Position numbers and translations under genes: made by a program. Below are positions 29,709 through 38,845 of a stretch of 64,000 nt of DNA, in pieces (within the stretch, counting starts at the first letter, position 1; each line of letters begins with the position of its first letter). The stretch is taken from contig NZ_JALQDG010000012.1 of NCBI RefSeq assembly GCF_023631325.1, forward strand, positions 124,001 through 188,000, given 5' to 3'. Source of the stretch: Caballeronia sp. INDeC2. Its GTDB lineage: Bacteria; Pseudomonadota; Gammaproteobacteria; Burkholderiales; Burkholderiaceae. Under the pieces are notes generated by a model. That model did not search any database and was not told the DNA's origin. It worked only from the letters and a program-made list of their open reading frames with translations.

Positions 29709-31409
29709 ATGTTTGCGGAACTGCTCGGATTGCTCAGGCGACTCTGGCCGATTACCGTACTCGCCACCACGATGGGTGCTGCGAGTGGTATTGCCACCGC
29801 TGCGCTGCTGGCGGTCACCAATCGCACACTACATGACCGCGCAGCCGCGTTGCCGACTCTGATGTGGAGTTTTGCCAGCCTATGTGCACTAACGCTCGCA
29901 GGCGAAGTCATCTCGGACATCGGCAACAATCTGGTGGGCCAGCGCGTGATCGCGATGCTGCGTAAAAACCTGTCTGAGAAGATCATGGTCGCGCCGATCA
30001 GCCAGATCGAGCAGTTTCGCAGCCATCGGCTGATTTCTGCATTGAATCAGGATATCGATACGATCAGTTCGTTTTCGTTTATGTTCTCGAGCCTCGCCAT
30101 TGCCGCTGCGACAGTCGTGGGTTGCCTCGGCTATCTCCTGGTGCTTTCGCCGCGGATGCTGATCATCGCGCTCGTCGCGATCGCGCTCGGGTCGATCGTC
30201 CAGGCGCTGGCGCGGCGTGTGGGCCTGCGTCGGTTCGGCGCCGCGCGCGAAGCAGAAGACCGCTTGCAGAAGCACTATCGCTCGATCACTGATGGCGCCA
30301 AGGAATTGCGCCTGAACGGCCCGCGCCGCAGCTTTGTCTACCAGCAAGAACTGTCCGGCACCATCGACGCAATTTGCCGGCTGCGAGTGCGCGCCGCCAA
30401 CGTTTTCGTTACGGCCAATGCGTTTGGGTCGCTGCTGTTTTTTGTCGTCGTCGGTGTGATGCTGAACTTACAGACGTGGTCGCCGGGTGCGGACCGCGCG
30501 GTCATCACCGGTTTTGTGCTGGTGCTGCTGTACATGAAAGGACCGATCCAGGAGCTCGTCGGCGCGCTACCCTCGATTGGCCGCGCGCAAGTGGCATTGC
30601 AGCGGATCGCCGAATTATCCGCGCGCTTTTCGTCCGCCGAGCCCTCGCTCGTCGCTGCTCGCGGCACGGGTTCGTCCGTCGGGCTCGCCGAGCTGTTCGA
30701 CACCATCACCCTCGCCGATGCGCACTATCGTTTCGCGAAGCCGCAGGACGAACGCGACGCATCTATTCATGGCAACAGCGGCAGTGGCTTCGAACTCGGG
30801 CCGCTCAGTCTGACCATCGAACGCGGCGAAACGCTGTTCATCGTCGGGGAAAACGGTTGTGGCAAGACCACCTTAATCAAGCTGCTGCTCGGCCTCTATC
30901 AGCCCGACGCCGGGCAACTACTGCTGAACGGCGAATCGGTGCACGAAGAACGCCTGGACGACTACCGCCAGCTGTTTTCCGCCGTGTTCTCCGACTACTA
31001 TCTGTTCGACACGCTCATTCCCGGCGAGGCCACGCTCACCGCCGAAGCGCAAAAGTATCTGGAGCGCCTCGAGATTGCGCATAAAGTTTCGATCCGCGGC
31101 GGCGCGTTTACGACGACCGATCTGTCGACCGGGCAACGCAAGCGGCTGGCATTAGTGCACGCGTATCTCGAACGGCGGCCGGTGATGGTGCTCGACGAAT
31201 GGGCCGCCGACCAGGACCCGACTTTCCGACGCATCTTCTACAGCGAAATCCTTCCCGATCTGAAGCGTCAGGGCAAAACCCTGATTGTGATTTCGCACGA
31301 CGACCGCTATTTCAGCGCGGCCGACCGCTATATCCGCCTTGAAGAGGGTCGCATTATCGAAGAAGTCCGCCCCGTACGCGGCCCGGCCGCTCCCGCCCGG
31401 GCGTCTTGA
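29709..31409 (+). CDS. Cyclic-peptide/siderophore ABC exporter (PvdE/SyrD type)
   Basis: This 566-residue ABC half-transporter has six membrane helices in residues 1-300 followed by an ATPase domain. The motifs are Walker A GENGCGKTT, a degenerate signature DLSTGQRKRLALVHA, Walker B VMVLDEWAADQDP and switch His in VISHDDRYF. GAGGAG precedes ATG 29709. DEWAADQDP is diagnostic of PvdE-like exporters that move pyoverdine or ornibactin precursors to the periplasm. The peptide synthetase genes that normally accompany it are absent here. Confidence 0.92.
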   Translation: MFAELLGLLRRLWPITVLATTMGAASGIATAALLAVTNRTLHDRAAALPTLMWSFASLCALTLAGEVISDIGNNLVGQRVIAMLRKNLSEKIMVAPISQIEQFRSHRLISALNQDIDTISSFSFMFSSLAIAAATVVGCLGYLLVLSPRMLIIALVAIALGSIVQALARRVGLRRFGAAREAEDRLQKHYRSITDGAKELRLNGPRRSFVYQQELSGTIDAICRLRVRAANVFVTANAFGSLLFFVVVGVMLNLQTWSPGADRAVITGFVLVLLYMKGPIQELVGALPSIGRAQVALQRIAELSARFSSAEPSLVAARGTGSSVGLAELFDTITLADAHYRFAKPQDERDASIHGNSGSGFELGPLSLTIERGETLFIVGENGCGKTTLIKLLLGLYQPDAGQLLLNGESVHEERLDDYRQLFSAVFSDYYLFDTLIPGEATLTAEAQKYLERLEIAHKVSIRGGAFTTTDLSTGQRKRLALVHAYLERRPVMVLDEWAADQDPTFRRIFYSEILPDLKRQGKTLIVISHDDRYFSAADRYIRLEEGRIIEEVRPVRGPAAPARAS

Positions 31410-31565
31410 GTTGAAGCGACATGCCCTATCTCGATCGGCTGTCATGACGAGACTTCCAAAGATCAGCTGGCAGGTTTCGGAGTGGACCGGTCGTTTGAAT
31501 GATGCGTTCTCATGACGACCGAGCGGCAGTAACTGGCCGGCAAGCGTCCGCTCACCGGCCAACAG

Positions 31566-31895
31566 CTAATAGACTTCGGTTTGCTCGGCCATCTCGAGCG
31601 CATCATCTACCTCGATCCCAAGGTATCGAACCGTGCTCTCGAGCTTCGTATGGCCCCAAAGTAACTGAACCGCGCGCAGGTTCTTTGTTCGTCGATAGAT
31701 CAACGAGGCTTTCGTGCGGCGCATCGTGTGCGTGCCGTAGGCAGCATCGTCCAGTCCGATTGACCCGACCCAACGATGTACGATGCGAGCATACTGACGC
31801 GTCGACACGTGCGCTGACACGTGCAGGCGACTCGGAAACAGATAGTCGGAGGGTTTCAACCCGCGCGCTGAAATCCTCTCGACTGCGTGCCTCTA
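31566..31895 (-). pseudogene. Tyrosine recombinase/integrase, C-terminal fragment
   Basis: From TTG at 31859 the frame gives 97 residues (KPSDYLFPSRL onwards) with the tyrosine-recombinase catalytic features HTMRR, LLWGHTKLEST and the nucleophile region TVRYLG. Homology continues a few codons upstream (HAVERISARG) until an in-frame TAG at about 31893. The N-terminal core-binding domain is missing. It is either a remnant of a mobile element or a very short integrase-like protein of the kind found scattered in burkholderias. It marks the start of the accessory region. Confidence 0.75.
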
Positions 31896-31959
31896 GCAGC
31901 GTGGTTGCCAAATTGGATCGGGACTTGAGGATGTAAGACTTTGCCAAGGAAGGAGAGCC

Positions 31960-32337
31960 ATGCGCGTCCTGACTCGCTGCACCATCCTCGTCTACCTCCT
32001 GTCGTGGAATGCCTGCGTGGTGGCAATGCCAACTGGCGAAGACCTTCTAAGTGCTTGCAGCGCAACAGTCAAGCAGCAAGATGGCGGGCAGTTATCGGAC
32101 GCAGAGCTCGCCGCATCCCTATGGTGCGTGGGTTACCTCTCGGGTTTTATAGATGCTGTTGGATTGACGTCCAGCATGTATGGAAAACCTGCCATCTGTC
32201 TGCCCACAAACGGGATCTCCAACGACCAACTCGTCCGGATTGTGACGAAATGGCTTCGAGACAATCCGGAACATCTCCACGAAAGCGGTCGCATGGAAAC
32301 GATGATCGCTCTTGCTAAGGCATTCCCCTGCCGATAG
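31960..32337 (+). CDS. Rap1a/Tai-like secreted protein (possible orphan immunity protein)
   Basis: This 125-residue protein has a signal peptide (TRCTILVYLLSWNACVVA) and a small helical mature domain with paired cysteines: LLSACSATV, SLWCVGYLSGFIDAVG, AICLPTNG and a C-terminal FPCR. The CxGYxxGxxDA pattern is that of the Rap1a/Tai domain, found in type VI secretion immunity proteins. No effector or secretion gene is adjacent. The family assignment is moderately secure; the immunity role is inference. Confidence 0.65.
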   Translation: MRVLTRCTILVYLLSWNACVVAMPTGEDLLSACSATVKQQDGGQLSDAELAASLWCVGYLSGFIDAVGLTSSMYGKPAICLPTNGISNDQLVRIVTKWLRDNPEHLHESGRMETMIALAKAFPCR

Positions 32338-32951
32338 TCGAGGCATCCAGATGCCACCGCGACGCGCAACGCAGACATCGAACGCTCGGTACTCGAATTA
32401 ATGATCGAACCGTTTCAGTACAAAATTTCGTTGAGAGGAGCCCGCCTGATTCATTTTTTGGCCGGCAAAATTCGGAAGTGATGTTAGCGCTGGTAATTGA
32501 GGGAGGACATCCAGTTCTCGCCGCGAGTACAGCGTACCAGGCTGCATCTCATTCGTACCATGCGTTGGCAAGCCCGAGGCGTAGTACCGCGCCGACGCGT
32601 GCGCATAGCCTGATGGTAAATACGGTGCGGCCATAGCCGACATTGTGAGATTCTGTTCAACGTCAGCAGCCAGGCGGATCGCTGACCTTGGCGGTGTCGC
32701 GCGGCAGGACCGCAACCGCCGGTAACAGCGAGCTCACACTCACGACCCATTTCGGCCAGTCCGCGACTGCGAGATAAACGGCCGTCCTCGAAAGCTCAAC
32801 GGCCGTTGGTTACTTCAATAAAGATGCAAATGGCGATGTGTCAGTCAACGATGGTGCGCTGCGCCAAAGTGATCCGACATCTGCGTGCGTAATTACCCGA
32901 TACGTAACAAGCACGGCAAGTTCGCTGCGACGAGAGTCAGTTGACTCTCAC
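32338..32951. other. 614-bp accessory intergenic region
   Basis: No gene is supported. A minus-strand open frame at 32398-32715 (105 codons) has no recognisable family and only a poor start. At its right end lies an 18-bp inverted repeat, GAGAGT-CAGTTG-ACTCTC (32932-32949), just after the SDR stop; without a T-run it may be a weak terminator or protein site. Confidence 0.35.
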
Positions 32952-33692
32952 CTAAGCATTCGTTCCGCCATCAACCGTTAGATTCGCTCCGGTGATATAC
33001 GCCGCCTCGTCACTAGCAACAAAAGCGACGATCGCCGCAATTTCGTCGACGTGCCCGTACCGCTTAAGGGCAGTCATCTCTAGCTGCGGGGTGGCCCAAT
33101 CACCCCCTGCTGGGTTGAGATCCGTGTCAATCGGACCGGGTTGAATATTGTTGACGGTGATAGCGCGTTCGCCCACCTCGCGGGACAGGCCTTGCGTGAA
33201 CATGCGTATAGCAGCCTTCGTCGCAGAATACGAAACAAGGCCGGGCGTCATCATTCGCTCGCCCACGCACGAGCCGATATTTATGATGCGACCGCCAGTC
33301 CTCAGGTGCTTGAGAGCCGCTTGAGTTGACAGGAACACGCCTCGGATATTTAGGTTGATCACGTGGTCCAATTCCTCCAGCGTCGTCACTTCAAACGGTT
33401 TCGGAATCGCTGTGCCTGCATTGTTGACGAGAATGTCGAGTCCGCCATACGCGGTAATCGTCTGCTGTACCACATTATTGATTGCCTCTGCGCTTGCGGC
33501 ATCGGCCTGTATTGCGATCGCCTCGCCTCCAGCGGCTTCAATTGCTTTCACCACGGTTGCAGCGGCTTCACTGCCTTTAGAGAACGTGATCACCACGCGT
33601 GCTCCATCCGCGGCCAATCTTCTGGCAATCGCAGCACCGATGCCCCGCGAACCGCCTGTCACGATGGCAACCTTATTACCTAGCTTAGCCAT
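32952..33692 (-). CDS. SDR-family oxidoreductase
   Basis: This classical short-chain dehydrogenase (246 aa) has the cofactor loop TGGSRGIGAAIA, NNAG, a catalytic Ser in the IGSCVGE region and YSATKAA (Tyr-x3-Lys), ending ITGANLTVDGGTNA. It resembles 3-oxoacyl-ACP-reductase-like enzymes of variable substrate; the substrate here is unknown. GGAG precedes ATG 33692. It is separated by 280 bp from the next minus-strand gene. Confidence 0.9.
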   Translation of the reverse strand: MAKLGNKVAIVTGGSRGIGAAIARRLAADGARVVITFSKGSEAAATVVKAIEAAGGEAIAIQADAASAEAINNVVQQTITAYGGLDILVNNAGTAIPKPFEVTTLEELDHVINLNIRGVFLSTQAALKHLRTGGRIINIGSCVGERMMTPGLVSYSATKAAIRMFTQGLSREVGERAITVNNIQPGPIDTDLNPAGGDWATPQLEMTALKRYGHVDEIAAIVAFVASDEAAYITGANLTVDGGTNA

Positions 33693-33974
33693 AAGAACTC
33701 CATATCCTCGTCGAGTGGAAAGATCCACTTCGCCGCCCCAGACGAAGCAACACAACAAGCGGCGACGAAGTGGTGAAACACTTTGCTTTCAAGGGACCGT
33801 CAATAAGGCAGGACCTCCGGAATTTCCGGGACAATGCCCAGCTTGGTGAAGGAATCGCTTGCATCTCCGCACGTCCATACGACGAGGCGATTCGCGCGGC
33901 AACTGGCAGGAAGTCTCCAAAAGCGGATGCGAAGACGGATGCCGAATTAGTACTGACGCATTTACCGCTCGCCA

Positions 33975-34655
33975 CTAGTGCGTGAAATCGTGAGCTTTTG
34001 TCACGACCGTCAAGGCTGGAAGACTTCCACGCGGGCGATCTCGATCGCGAATTTTGCGTTTCACCCGAAGCGCGTCGAGCCCCTTCAGCAAGGACTCCGT
34101 ATCCAATCCGTTTCGGTAGTCGAAGTCGACGTGCGCAAACACGACAACGCCGTCCTGCTCGAGAATGTAGGTCGCTGGGACCGGGACGAGAAACACGCCC
34201 GACTTGCGTATCCTGGGTGGTACATAGCCCAGATCTATATAGCGACTGCGCAGCTCCTCCGGAAGATCGAAGGTTAAACCGAACGCTCGCGCAAGGCCGA
34301 GGTCGGTGTCGACGATTTTGGGAATCGGTAACACGCCAGCGCGATCGTCCGATTGACCAGGCGGAGCAACGGCAAGCGCCGTCGCTCCCGCGGCAGCAAT
34401 ACGCTCATGCACGGCCGAAAATCGCACGAGGTTTTCTTCACCGAATGCACACCACGAACCACGCTGGAAATAGAGCACGACCGGACCCGCGCGCAGCAGT
34501 TGATCCAACGCGATGCGGCGGCCGAGCGTGTCATGCAAGGCAAACGTCGGCGCCCGGGCTCCCGCATGCAGCGCGTTCGTTGCTGCAGCCGCCTTCGAGA
34601 CCATCGTGATTTCCGCCGCGGCATCCGTGTCCACTACCACTTGTGCTTGACTCAT
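33975..34655 (-). CDS. AhpC/TSA-type peroxiredoxin-like protein
   Basis: This 226-residue thioredoxin-fold protein has GARAPTFALHDTLGR, then VVLYFQRGSWCAFGEENLVRF, where Cys is the expected peroxidatic residue. The second cysteine of the usual WCPYC motif is replaced (CAFG), indicating a 1-Cys mechanism or a changed role. The C-terminal half (TYILEQDGVVVFAHVDFDYRNGLD) fits alkyl hydroperoxide reductase/redoxin proteins. GGAG upstream supports ATG 34655 over the ATG 15 bp earlier. Confidence 0.82.
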   Translation of the reverse strand: MSQAQVVVDTDAAAEITMVSKAAAATNALHAGARAPTFALHDTLGRRIALDQLLRAGPVVLYFQRGSWCAFGEENLVRFSAVHERIAAAGATALAVAPPGQSDDRAGVLPIPKIVDTDLGLARAFGLTFDLPEELRSRYIDLGYVPPRIRKSGVFLVPVPATYILEQDGVVVFAHVDFDYRNGLDTESLLKGLDALRVKRKIRDRDRPRGSLPALTVVTKAHDFTH

Positions 34656-34755
34656 GATCGATGTCTCCATCGAAGCCGGCCGCGCATCGCAACGGCCTGC
34701 GCACGGCCGGCTTTCTTGCTGTCACGCTGCATCCCGCGAACGCCCGAACAAGCCG

Positions 34756-35898
34756 TTACACCGCCTCGGCACTTTCTTCATCCTGGACAGTGCGGCTTGC
34801 TGCCTGCTGCACTTCATACATTGGAAAGTCCGAGTAGTTCTCTTCGTTACCTCCCCAGAACGCCGCGCGGACATAAGGCGTGAGCGGCAGATCACGCGCC
34901 AGGCGAGCGGGAAGATCCGGGTTCGACGAGAAGTGACGTCCGAATGCAACCAAGTCGGCCACGCCCGACTCAACGACCGCGATCGCACTTTCGCGATCGA
35001 ACCCGCCCGCCGCGATGATCGGACCCGAGAAGTGTGGACGCAGATACGCCGCCGCCACGACAGGATGGCCATGATGCAATGTATCGTCCCCCTTGATACG
35101 CGGCTCGATGACGTGAAGATAGGCAATCCCGTACGAGTCGAGCACCTTGGCGACATGGCTGAACGTCGCCTCAGGGTCGCTGTCGGATACGCCGCCCCAT
35201 TCGCCCGACGGCGAGATCCGCACCCCGACGCGATCCGCGCCGAACACGGAAATCAGCGCTTCGAGTGCCTCGCGCATGAAACGCACACGGTTCTCGACCG
35301 GGCCACCGTATTCATCGGTACGCCGGTTCGTGCCGTCCTGGATAAACTGGTCGACGAGATAGCCGTTGGCCCCGTGCAATTCGACACCGTCGAAGCCGGC
35401 CTTCTTCGCGCGTTCCGCAGCCTGACGGAAGTCTTCGACAATCCCCGCAATCTCGTGGGTTTCCAGCGCACGGTGCGGCGACGCCGGAACGAACCCGTCC
35501 GTGGTGAGCGCAACGCCTTCGAACGGCACCACCGACGGCGCGACGGGCGAGCCGCCGTCGTTGACTTCGACGTGGCTCTGACGTCCACCGTGGATCAGTT
35601 GCAGGAACGCACGACCACCCTTCGCGTGCACCGCGTCGGCGATCGCCTTCCAGCCCGCGTCCTGACCGTCGTGGAAGATGCTTGCCGCGCCTAGATACGA
35701 GCGCGCCTGCCGTGAGATGCTCGCCGCTTCGATGATGACGAGGCCCCCTTCCGAAGCACGCTGACCATAGAAGCTCGCCATCATCGGGCTGGGAATATCA
35801 TCGGGCTGAATGGTGCGCAGACGGGTCATAGGCGCAAGGACGACACGATGAGCGAGGTCATAGGTGCCGACTTTGCTGGAACTAAACAGCTTGGTCAT
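34756..35898 (-). CDS. Old Yellow Enzyme family alkene reductase
   Basis: This FMN-dependent TIM-barrel reductase (380 aa) of the NemA/XenB class reduces activated C=C bonds and often nitro-esters or nitroaromatics. It contains LAPMTRLR, LQLIHGGRQS, the substrate-binding HGANGYLVDQF, RTDEYGG, VGVRISPSGEW and the FMN-binding AAGGF and GRHFSSNPDL. AAGGAAA precedes ATG 35898. It is divergent from a LysR regulator 318 bp away, which probably controls it. Confidence 0.95.
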   Translation of the reverse strand: MTKLFSSSKVGTYDLAHRVVLAPMTRLRTIQPDDIPSPMMASFYGQRASEGGLVIIEAASISRQARSYLGAASIFHDGQDAGWKAIADAVHAKGGRAFLQLIHGGRQSHVEVNDGGSPVAPSVVPFEGVALTTDGFVPASPHRALETHEIAGIVEDFRQAAERAKKAGFDGVELHGANGYLVDQFIQDGTNRRTDEYGGPVENRVRFMREALEALISVFGADRVGVRISPSGEWGGVSDSDPEATFSHVAKVLDSYGIAYLHVIEPRIKGDDTLHHGHPVVAAAYLRPHFSGPIIAAGGFDRESAIAVVESGVADLVAFGRHFSSNPDLPARLARDLPLTPYVRAAFWGGNEENYSDFPMYEVQQAASRTVQDEESAEAV

Positions 35899-35988
35899 GA
35901 TGTTTCCTTTGAGAGTATGGTTGCGCACCCCAGGGACGGGTGCGTCACGCGATGCGTTGAGATCAAATGTAGAGAACCGGCGGGGCCG

Positions 35989-36004
35989 GATATAGCCCTC
36001 TATC
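35989..36004. promoter_or_regulatory. Imperfect dyad in the OYE/LysR divergent region
   Basis: GATATAG-CC-CTCTATC has arms matching at six of seven positions. It lies between the divergent starts and could be the operator of the adjacent LysR protein. Evidence is symmetry and position only. Confidence 0.35.
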
Positions 36005-36216
36005 AGGATGAGGTCTATTCCAGATCGGGATAAATCGGCGACGCGAATGGCTGTGCGTTGCGGGCTGCCACCGCCACGCGGGCATGAGGCCTCCACATCG
36101 AATGCGTCTTGCCAGGTGAGGTACGCTATCGGCACGGCAGACGCCGCACCTTGCTGGTGCTTCGAACCCTGCGCTCGCGGCGCCTCATCCATTCTGCGCA
36201 GCTCAGGAGAATTCCA

Positions 36217-37131
36217 ATGGACCGCCTTGCCGCATTCGAGATTTATATCCGCGTCGTCGATACAGGCTCGTTCTCCGCAGCTGCGCGCCATTTCGACATC
36301 GGCCAGCCGGCAGTGTCGAAGGCCGTGGCGCAACTGGAGGAATGGCTCGGCGTCAAATTGCTACTGCGCTCGACCCGTGCGTTGACGCCAACCGAGGCGG
36401 GGCAAAATTTCTATACACGTGCGAGGCGTGCCGTCGAGGAATCGGGCGCGGCCGTGCTTGCCGCACGGGGCACGGCTGCGGGACTGACAGGAAAGCTTCG
36501 CGTGTCCGCCGCAGTCTGCTTTGCAAGGCTGCATATCGTTCCAAAGTTGCCCGGCTTTCTGAGCAAGCATCCCGACCTGGAAGTCGAACTGCTCCTTGAC
36601 GACCGCAATATAGATCTTGTCGAAGAAGGCGTCGATCTGGCATTGCGAATGGGTGATCTGCGCGATTCAAACATGACCGCCCGACGCATCGGCGAGGCTC
36701 GCCGGCGCGTACTCGCGACACCCGCGTACTTTGATCGCTGCGGCATTCCGACGAAGCCTGCAGATCTGCTCGAGCATCACGCGGTGGTCTACACGCGCGA
36801 CATTAACAGCGGCGAGGACTGGACATTCCGCAGGGACTCCGTCGAGCAGTCCATCAGACTACAGAGTCGCGTGAAGATATCCGCGACCGAGGGATTGCGC
36901 GCCGCCGTCTTGTCGGACATCGGCCTTGCCGTCGCGTCCGAATGGGCGTTTTCTCCCGAACTAAAATCGGGAGCGGTCGTCGCCGTCATGGATGACTGGA
37001 AGCTGCCGGGTATAGCTCTCTCCGTGCTGTATCCGACGGGGCGTATGGCGAGCGGTAAAGCGCGTCAGTTCGCTGCTTTCGTTGAAGAATGTCTGTCGGC
37101 CGAATTTGCGCCGACGCTCCTTTCTGCGTGA
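36217..37131 (+). CDS. LysR-family transcriptional regulator
   Basis: This 304-residue regulator has the N-terminal winged helix MDRLAAFEIYIRVVDTGSFS / ARHFDIGQPAVSKAVAQLE and the CrgA-type substrate domain (GKLRVSAAVCFARLHIVPKLP, DLALRMGDL). AGGAG precedes ATG 36217. Divergent from the Old Yellow Enzyme gene, which is its likely target by the usual LysR arrangement. Confidence 0.9.
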   Translation: MDRLAAFEIYIRVVDTGSFSAAARHFDIGQPAVSKAVAQLEEWLGVKLLLRSTRALTPTEAGQNFYTRARRAVEESGAAVLAARGTAAGLTGKLRVSAAVCFARLHIVPKLPGFLSKHPDLEVELLLDDRNIDLVEEGVDLALRMGDLRDSNMTARRIGEARRRVLATPAYFDRCGIPTKPADLLEHHAVVYTRDINSGEDWTFRRDSVEQSIRLQSRVKISATEGLRAAVLSDIGLAVASEWAFSPELKSGAVVAVMDDWKLPGIALSVLYPTGRMASGKARQFAAFVEECLSAEFAPTLLSA

Positions 37132-37447
37132 AAGATCCAGGGTAGTCGACAGCGGCGATAACAACAGCCGCGTACCTTCTTGCGTAGCGAACCGCTTGAG
37201 ATTCGATCTGGTTAAGGCGAGTAGGCGGTCGACTTGCGCCTGCACTACGAGCTCGCCTCCTGGCCGGTAGCCGCCAAGAGCTCGGCGGAGGGGTACGCTC
37301 GTGATCAGCAAGGCCCGGAGTGTATAGTTCCTCATGGACATTGTCTTGGGTTAATTTCTCCAGAATGTCACCGGTCGCTGCGCAATCCCGGCGACTGCGA
37401 TCGTCGAATTGAGGAGCAGGAATGGACATCACAGCCGGAGCGCCGAT
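37132..37447. other. Non-coding stretch after the LysR gene
   Basis: Short frames exist on both strands, but none has a ribosome-binding site or a recognisable product. No terminator, repeat or promoter was identified. Confidence 0.35.
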
Positions 37448-37705
37448 ATGAATGAGCATGATCGCGCTTTGCCGTTCACCGCAGACTTGCTCGTTCGAGC
37501 GAGCAACGAGACGAGAATGCGTCCGACGCTCTTCCGCGAGATTCTTGCCTGCGTTCAAGCGATTGAGCACCCCAGTGAGCCGGTTGTGGTGCGTATCGCT
37601 GACATTCCCGAGCCGCACAGAATAGCCTTCAAGACCGCGTTGCGTGACGTTGGTCGCAGCAATAGACAGCGAAGGCGAATTCGCCTCCTTTCGCGACTGG
37701 CGTGA
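37448..37705 (+). CDS. Small hypothetical protein
   Basis: This 85-residue open frame begins MNEHDRALPFTADLLVRAS behind a GGAG at suitable spacing. The middle (LFREILACVQAIEHPSEPVVVRIADIPEPH) has a protein-like composition, while the C-terminus is strongly basic (GRSNRQRRRIRLL). No family was recognised. The lower GC of this block and the basic tail leave open that it is a decayed gene. Confidence 0.4.
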   Translation: MNEHDRALPFTADLLVRASNETRMRPTLFREILACVQAIEHPSEPVVVRIADIPEPHRIAFKTALRDVGRSNRQRRRIRLLSRLA

Positions 37706-37905
37706 CTGGGTGGATGGGAAGTTGCAGCGATAAACTGCTATTCAAAAACCTACAGGCTCTCAACGTATTATCAATTACGGACGGGCTGTCTCGCGCAGAG
37801 GGGTCGGCACCGCAACTGCCTAACTATGCTCTGCACCGTGCATGGTTAGCTTAATCCACCTTATGCCACTTAGCGACGAAACTAAGACTTGCACTGGAGT
37901 GACTT

Positions 37906-38208
37906 ATGAGCGTCAACGCAACCCTTGCGCGGCACAAATCTGAGGGTTCCATGGACCCGTCCTGGCACTTGTATGAAGATGTATTTGAGGCAGGAGTTGT
38001 CTACTTACAATTGCAAGGCGTTGCAATTGACTTCACCACGATTGCTGACGCGGAACATGGACTTGGTACCGTCGTGCTTCGCTTGCCTGTGGCCACTGCT
38101 CAACAGCTTGGTTTACACACCGCCGTACCGCCTGATCTCTGGGCGAAAGCGTGTGACGCCGTCCCACTTACTTGTCTTCACCTCGATTGGCCGCTTCGCA
38201 TCGTTTAG
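37906..38208 (+). CDS. Small hypothetical protein
   Basis: This 100-residue acidic protein starts MSVNATLARHKSEG behind a well-spaced GGAGTG. It contains VVYLQLQGVAIDF, GLGTVVLRLPVATAQQLGL and LTCLHLDWPLRIV, a pattern of short beta strands and one helix. There is no signal peptide or membrane helix. No family recognised. It sits immediately before dispersed repeat copy B. Confidence 0.5.
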   Translation: MSVNATLARHKSEGSMDPSWHLYEDVFEAGVVYLQLQGVAIDFTTIADAEHGLGTVVLRLPVATAQQLGLHTAVPPDLWAKACDAVPLTCLHLDWPLRIV

Positions 38209-38244
38209 CCGCCGTCTCAATGCAAACCAACGCAGGTCAGCAAA

Positions 38245-38479
38245 GGCCGAACTGCGGACCCGCCCTCCTCGGCGGCAGCGCTCCTACATCATGACGTGCG
38301 CGTGCTGACAGCGCACAGGGAGTTTTGCTTATCCGACACAGGAGTTCAACGCTAGGCGAACCCGTCCGTAAGAAGTTCAAATCTAGGTGAATTTGGGGTT
38401 CAACGCTGGATGAGCGAGCCGGTCGGAAAACCGTGCTGGTTGGCCATACCCTGTTCAAGGTTCGGCGAATTTCGACATC
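38245..38479. repeat. Dispersed repeat, copy B, module 1
   Basis: Nearly identical to 45550-45774, apart from a short insertion near 38293 and scattered substitutions. It contains four motifs of the form GTTCA(A)-N8-GAA starting at 38344, 38375, 38398 and 38453 (the third degenerate). It joins directly to module 2. Confidence 0.85.
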
Positions 38480-38845
38480 ATTGTCGAAGTTCACGGAACA
38501 TTGAACTACGTTCATCGAACGTTGAACCGGTAGACCGCGAGCACGCGTATCTTACGGCGAAAGATCTTCCGTTAAATCAGCGGCTTAGGATGGTCGAACA
38601 CGACGCCCAGCCCGGGCAGTCGCCGTGTGCGGACTTGCTGAAGACCAAGAATCAGACGACTCGCCCACGCGAGGAGCTCTTCCTCCGAGTTAGGTGTTTA
38701 CCCTCTCTCGAGCCGTCTCATCGATTGAGGTTCGCCGTAAAAGATATGAAGTGATTCCAACGCGGTCGGCATCATTGGAGAATTGGGAGGTCACGGCAGC
38801 AGCGGCAGTAGGATGTGCTGATTCGATTGATCGAACGTCGCTACA
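38480..38845. repeat. Dispersed repeat, copy B, module 2
   Basis: Similar to copy A at 22119-22400. Two perfect dyads GTTCA-N8-TGAAC lie at 38489-38506 and 38510-38527, 21 bp apart, as in copy A. No coding potential is supported. Confidence 0.8.

Noticed and set aside
36986..37618. 210-codon minus-strand open frame after the LysR gene
   Set aside because: Overlaps the LysR end antisense and continues with basic low-complexity sequence; no ribosome-binding site or domain.
38344..38527. CRISPR array
   Set aside because: The motif is repeated, but spacing is irregular (21-55 bp), units are only about 18 bp, there is no unique-spacer pattern and no cas gene.
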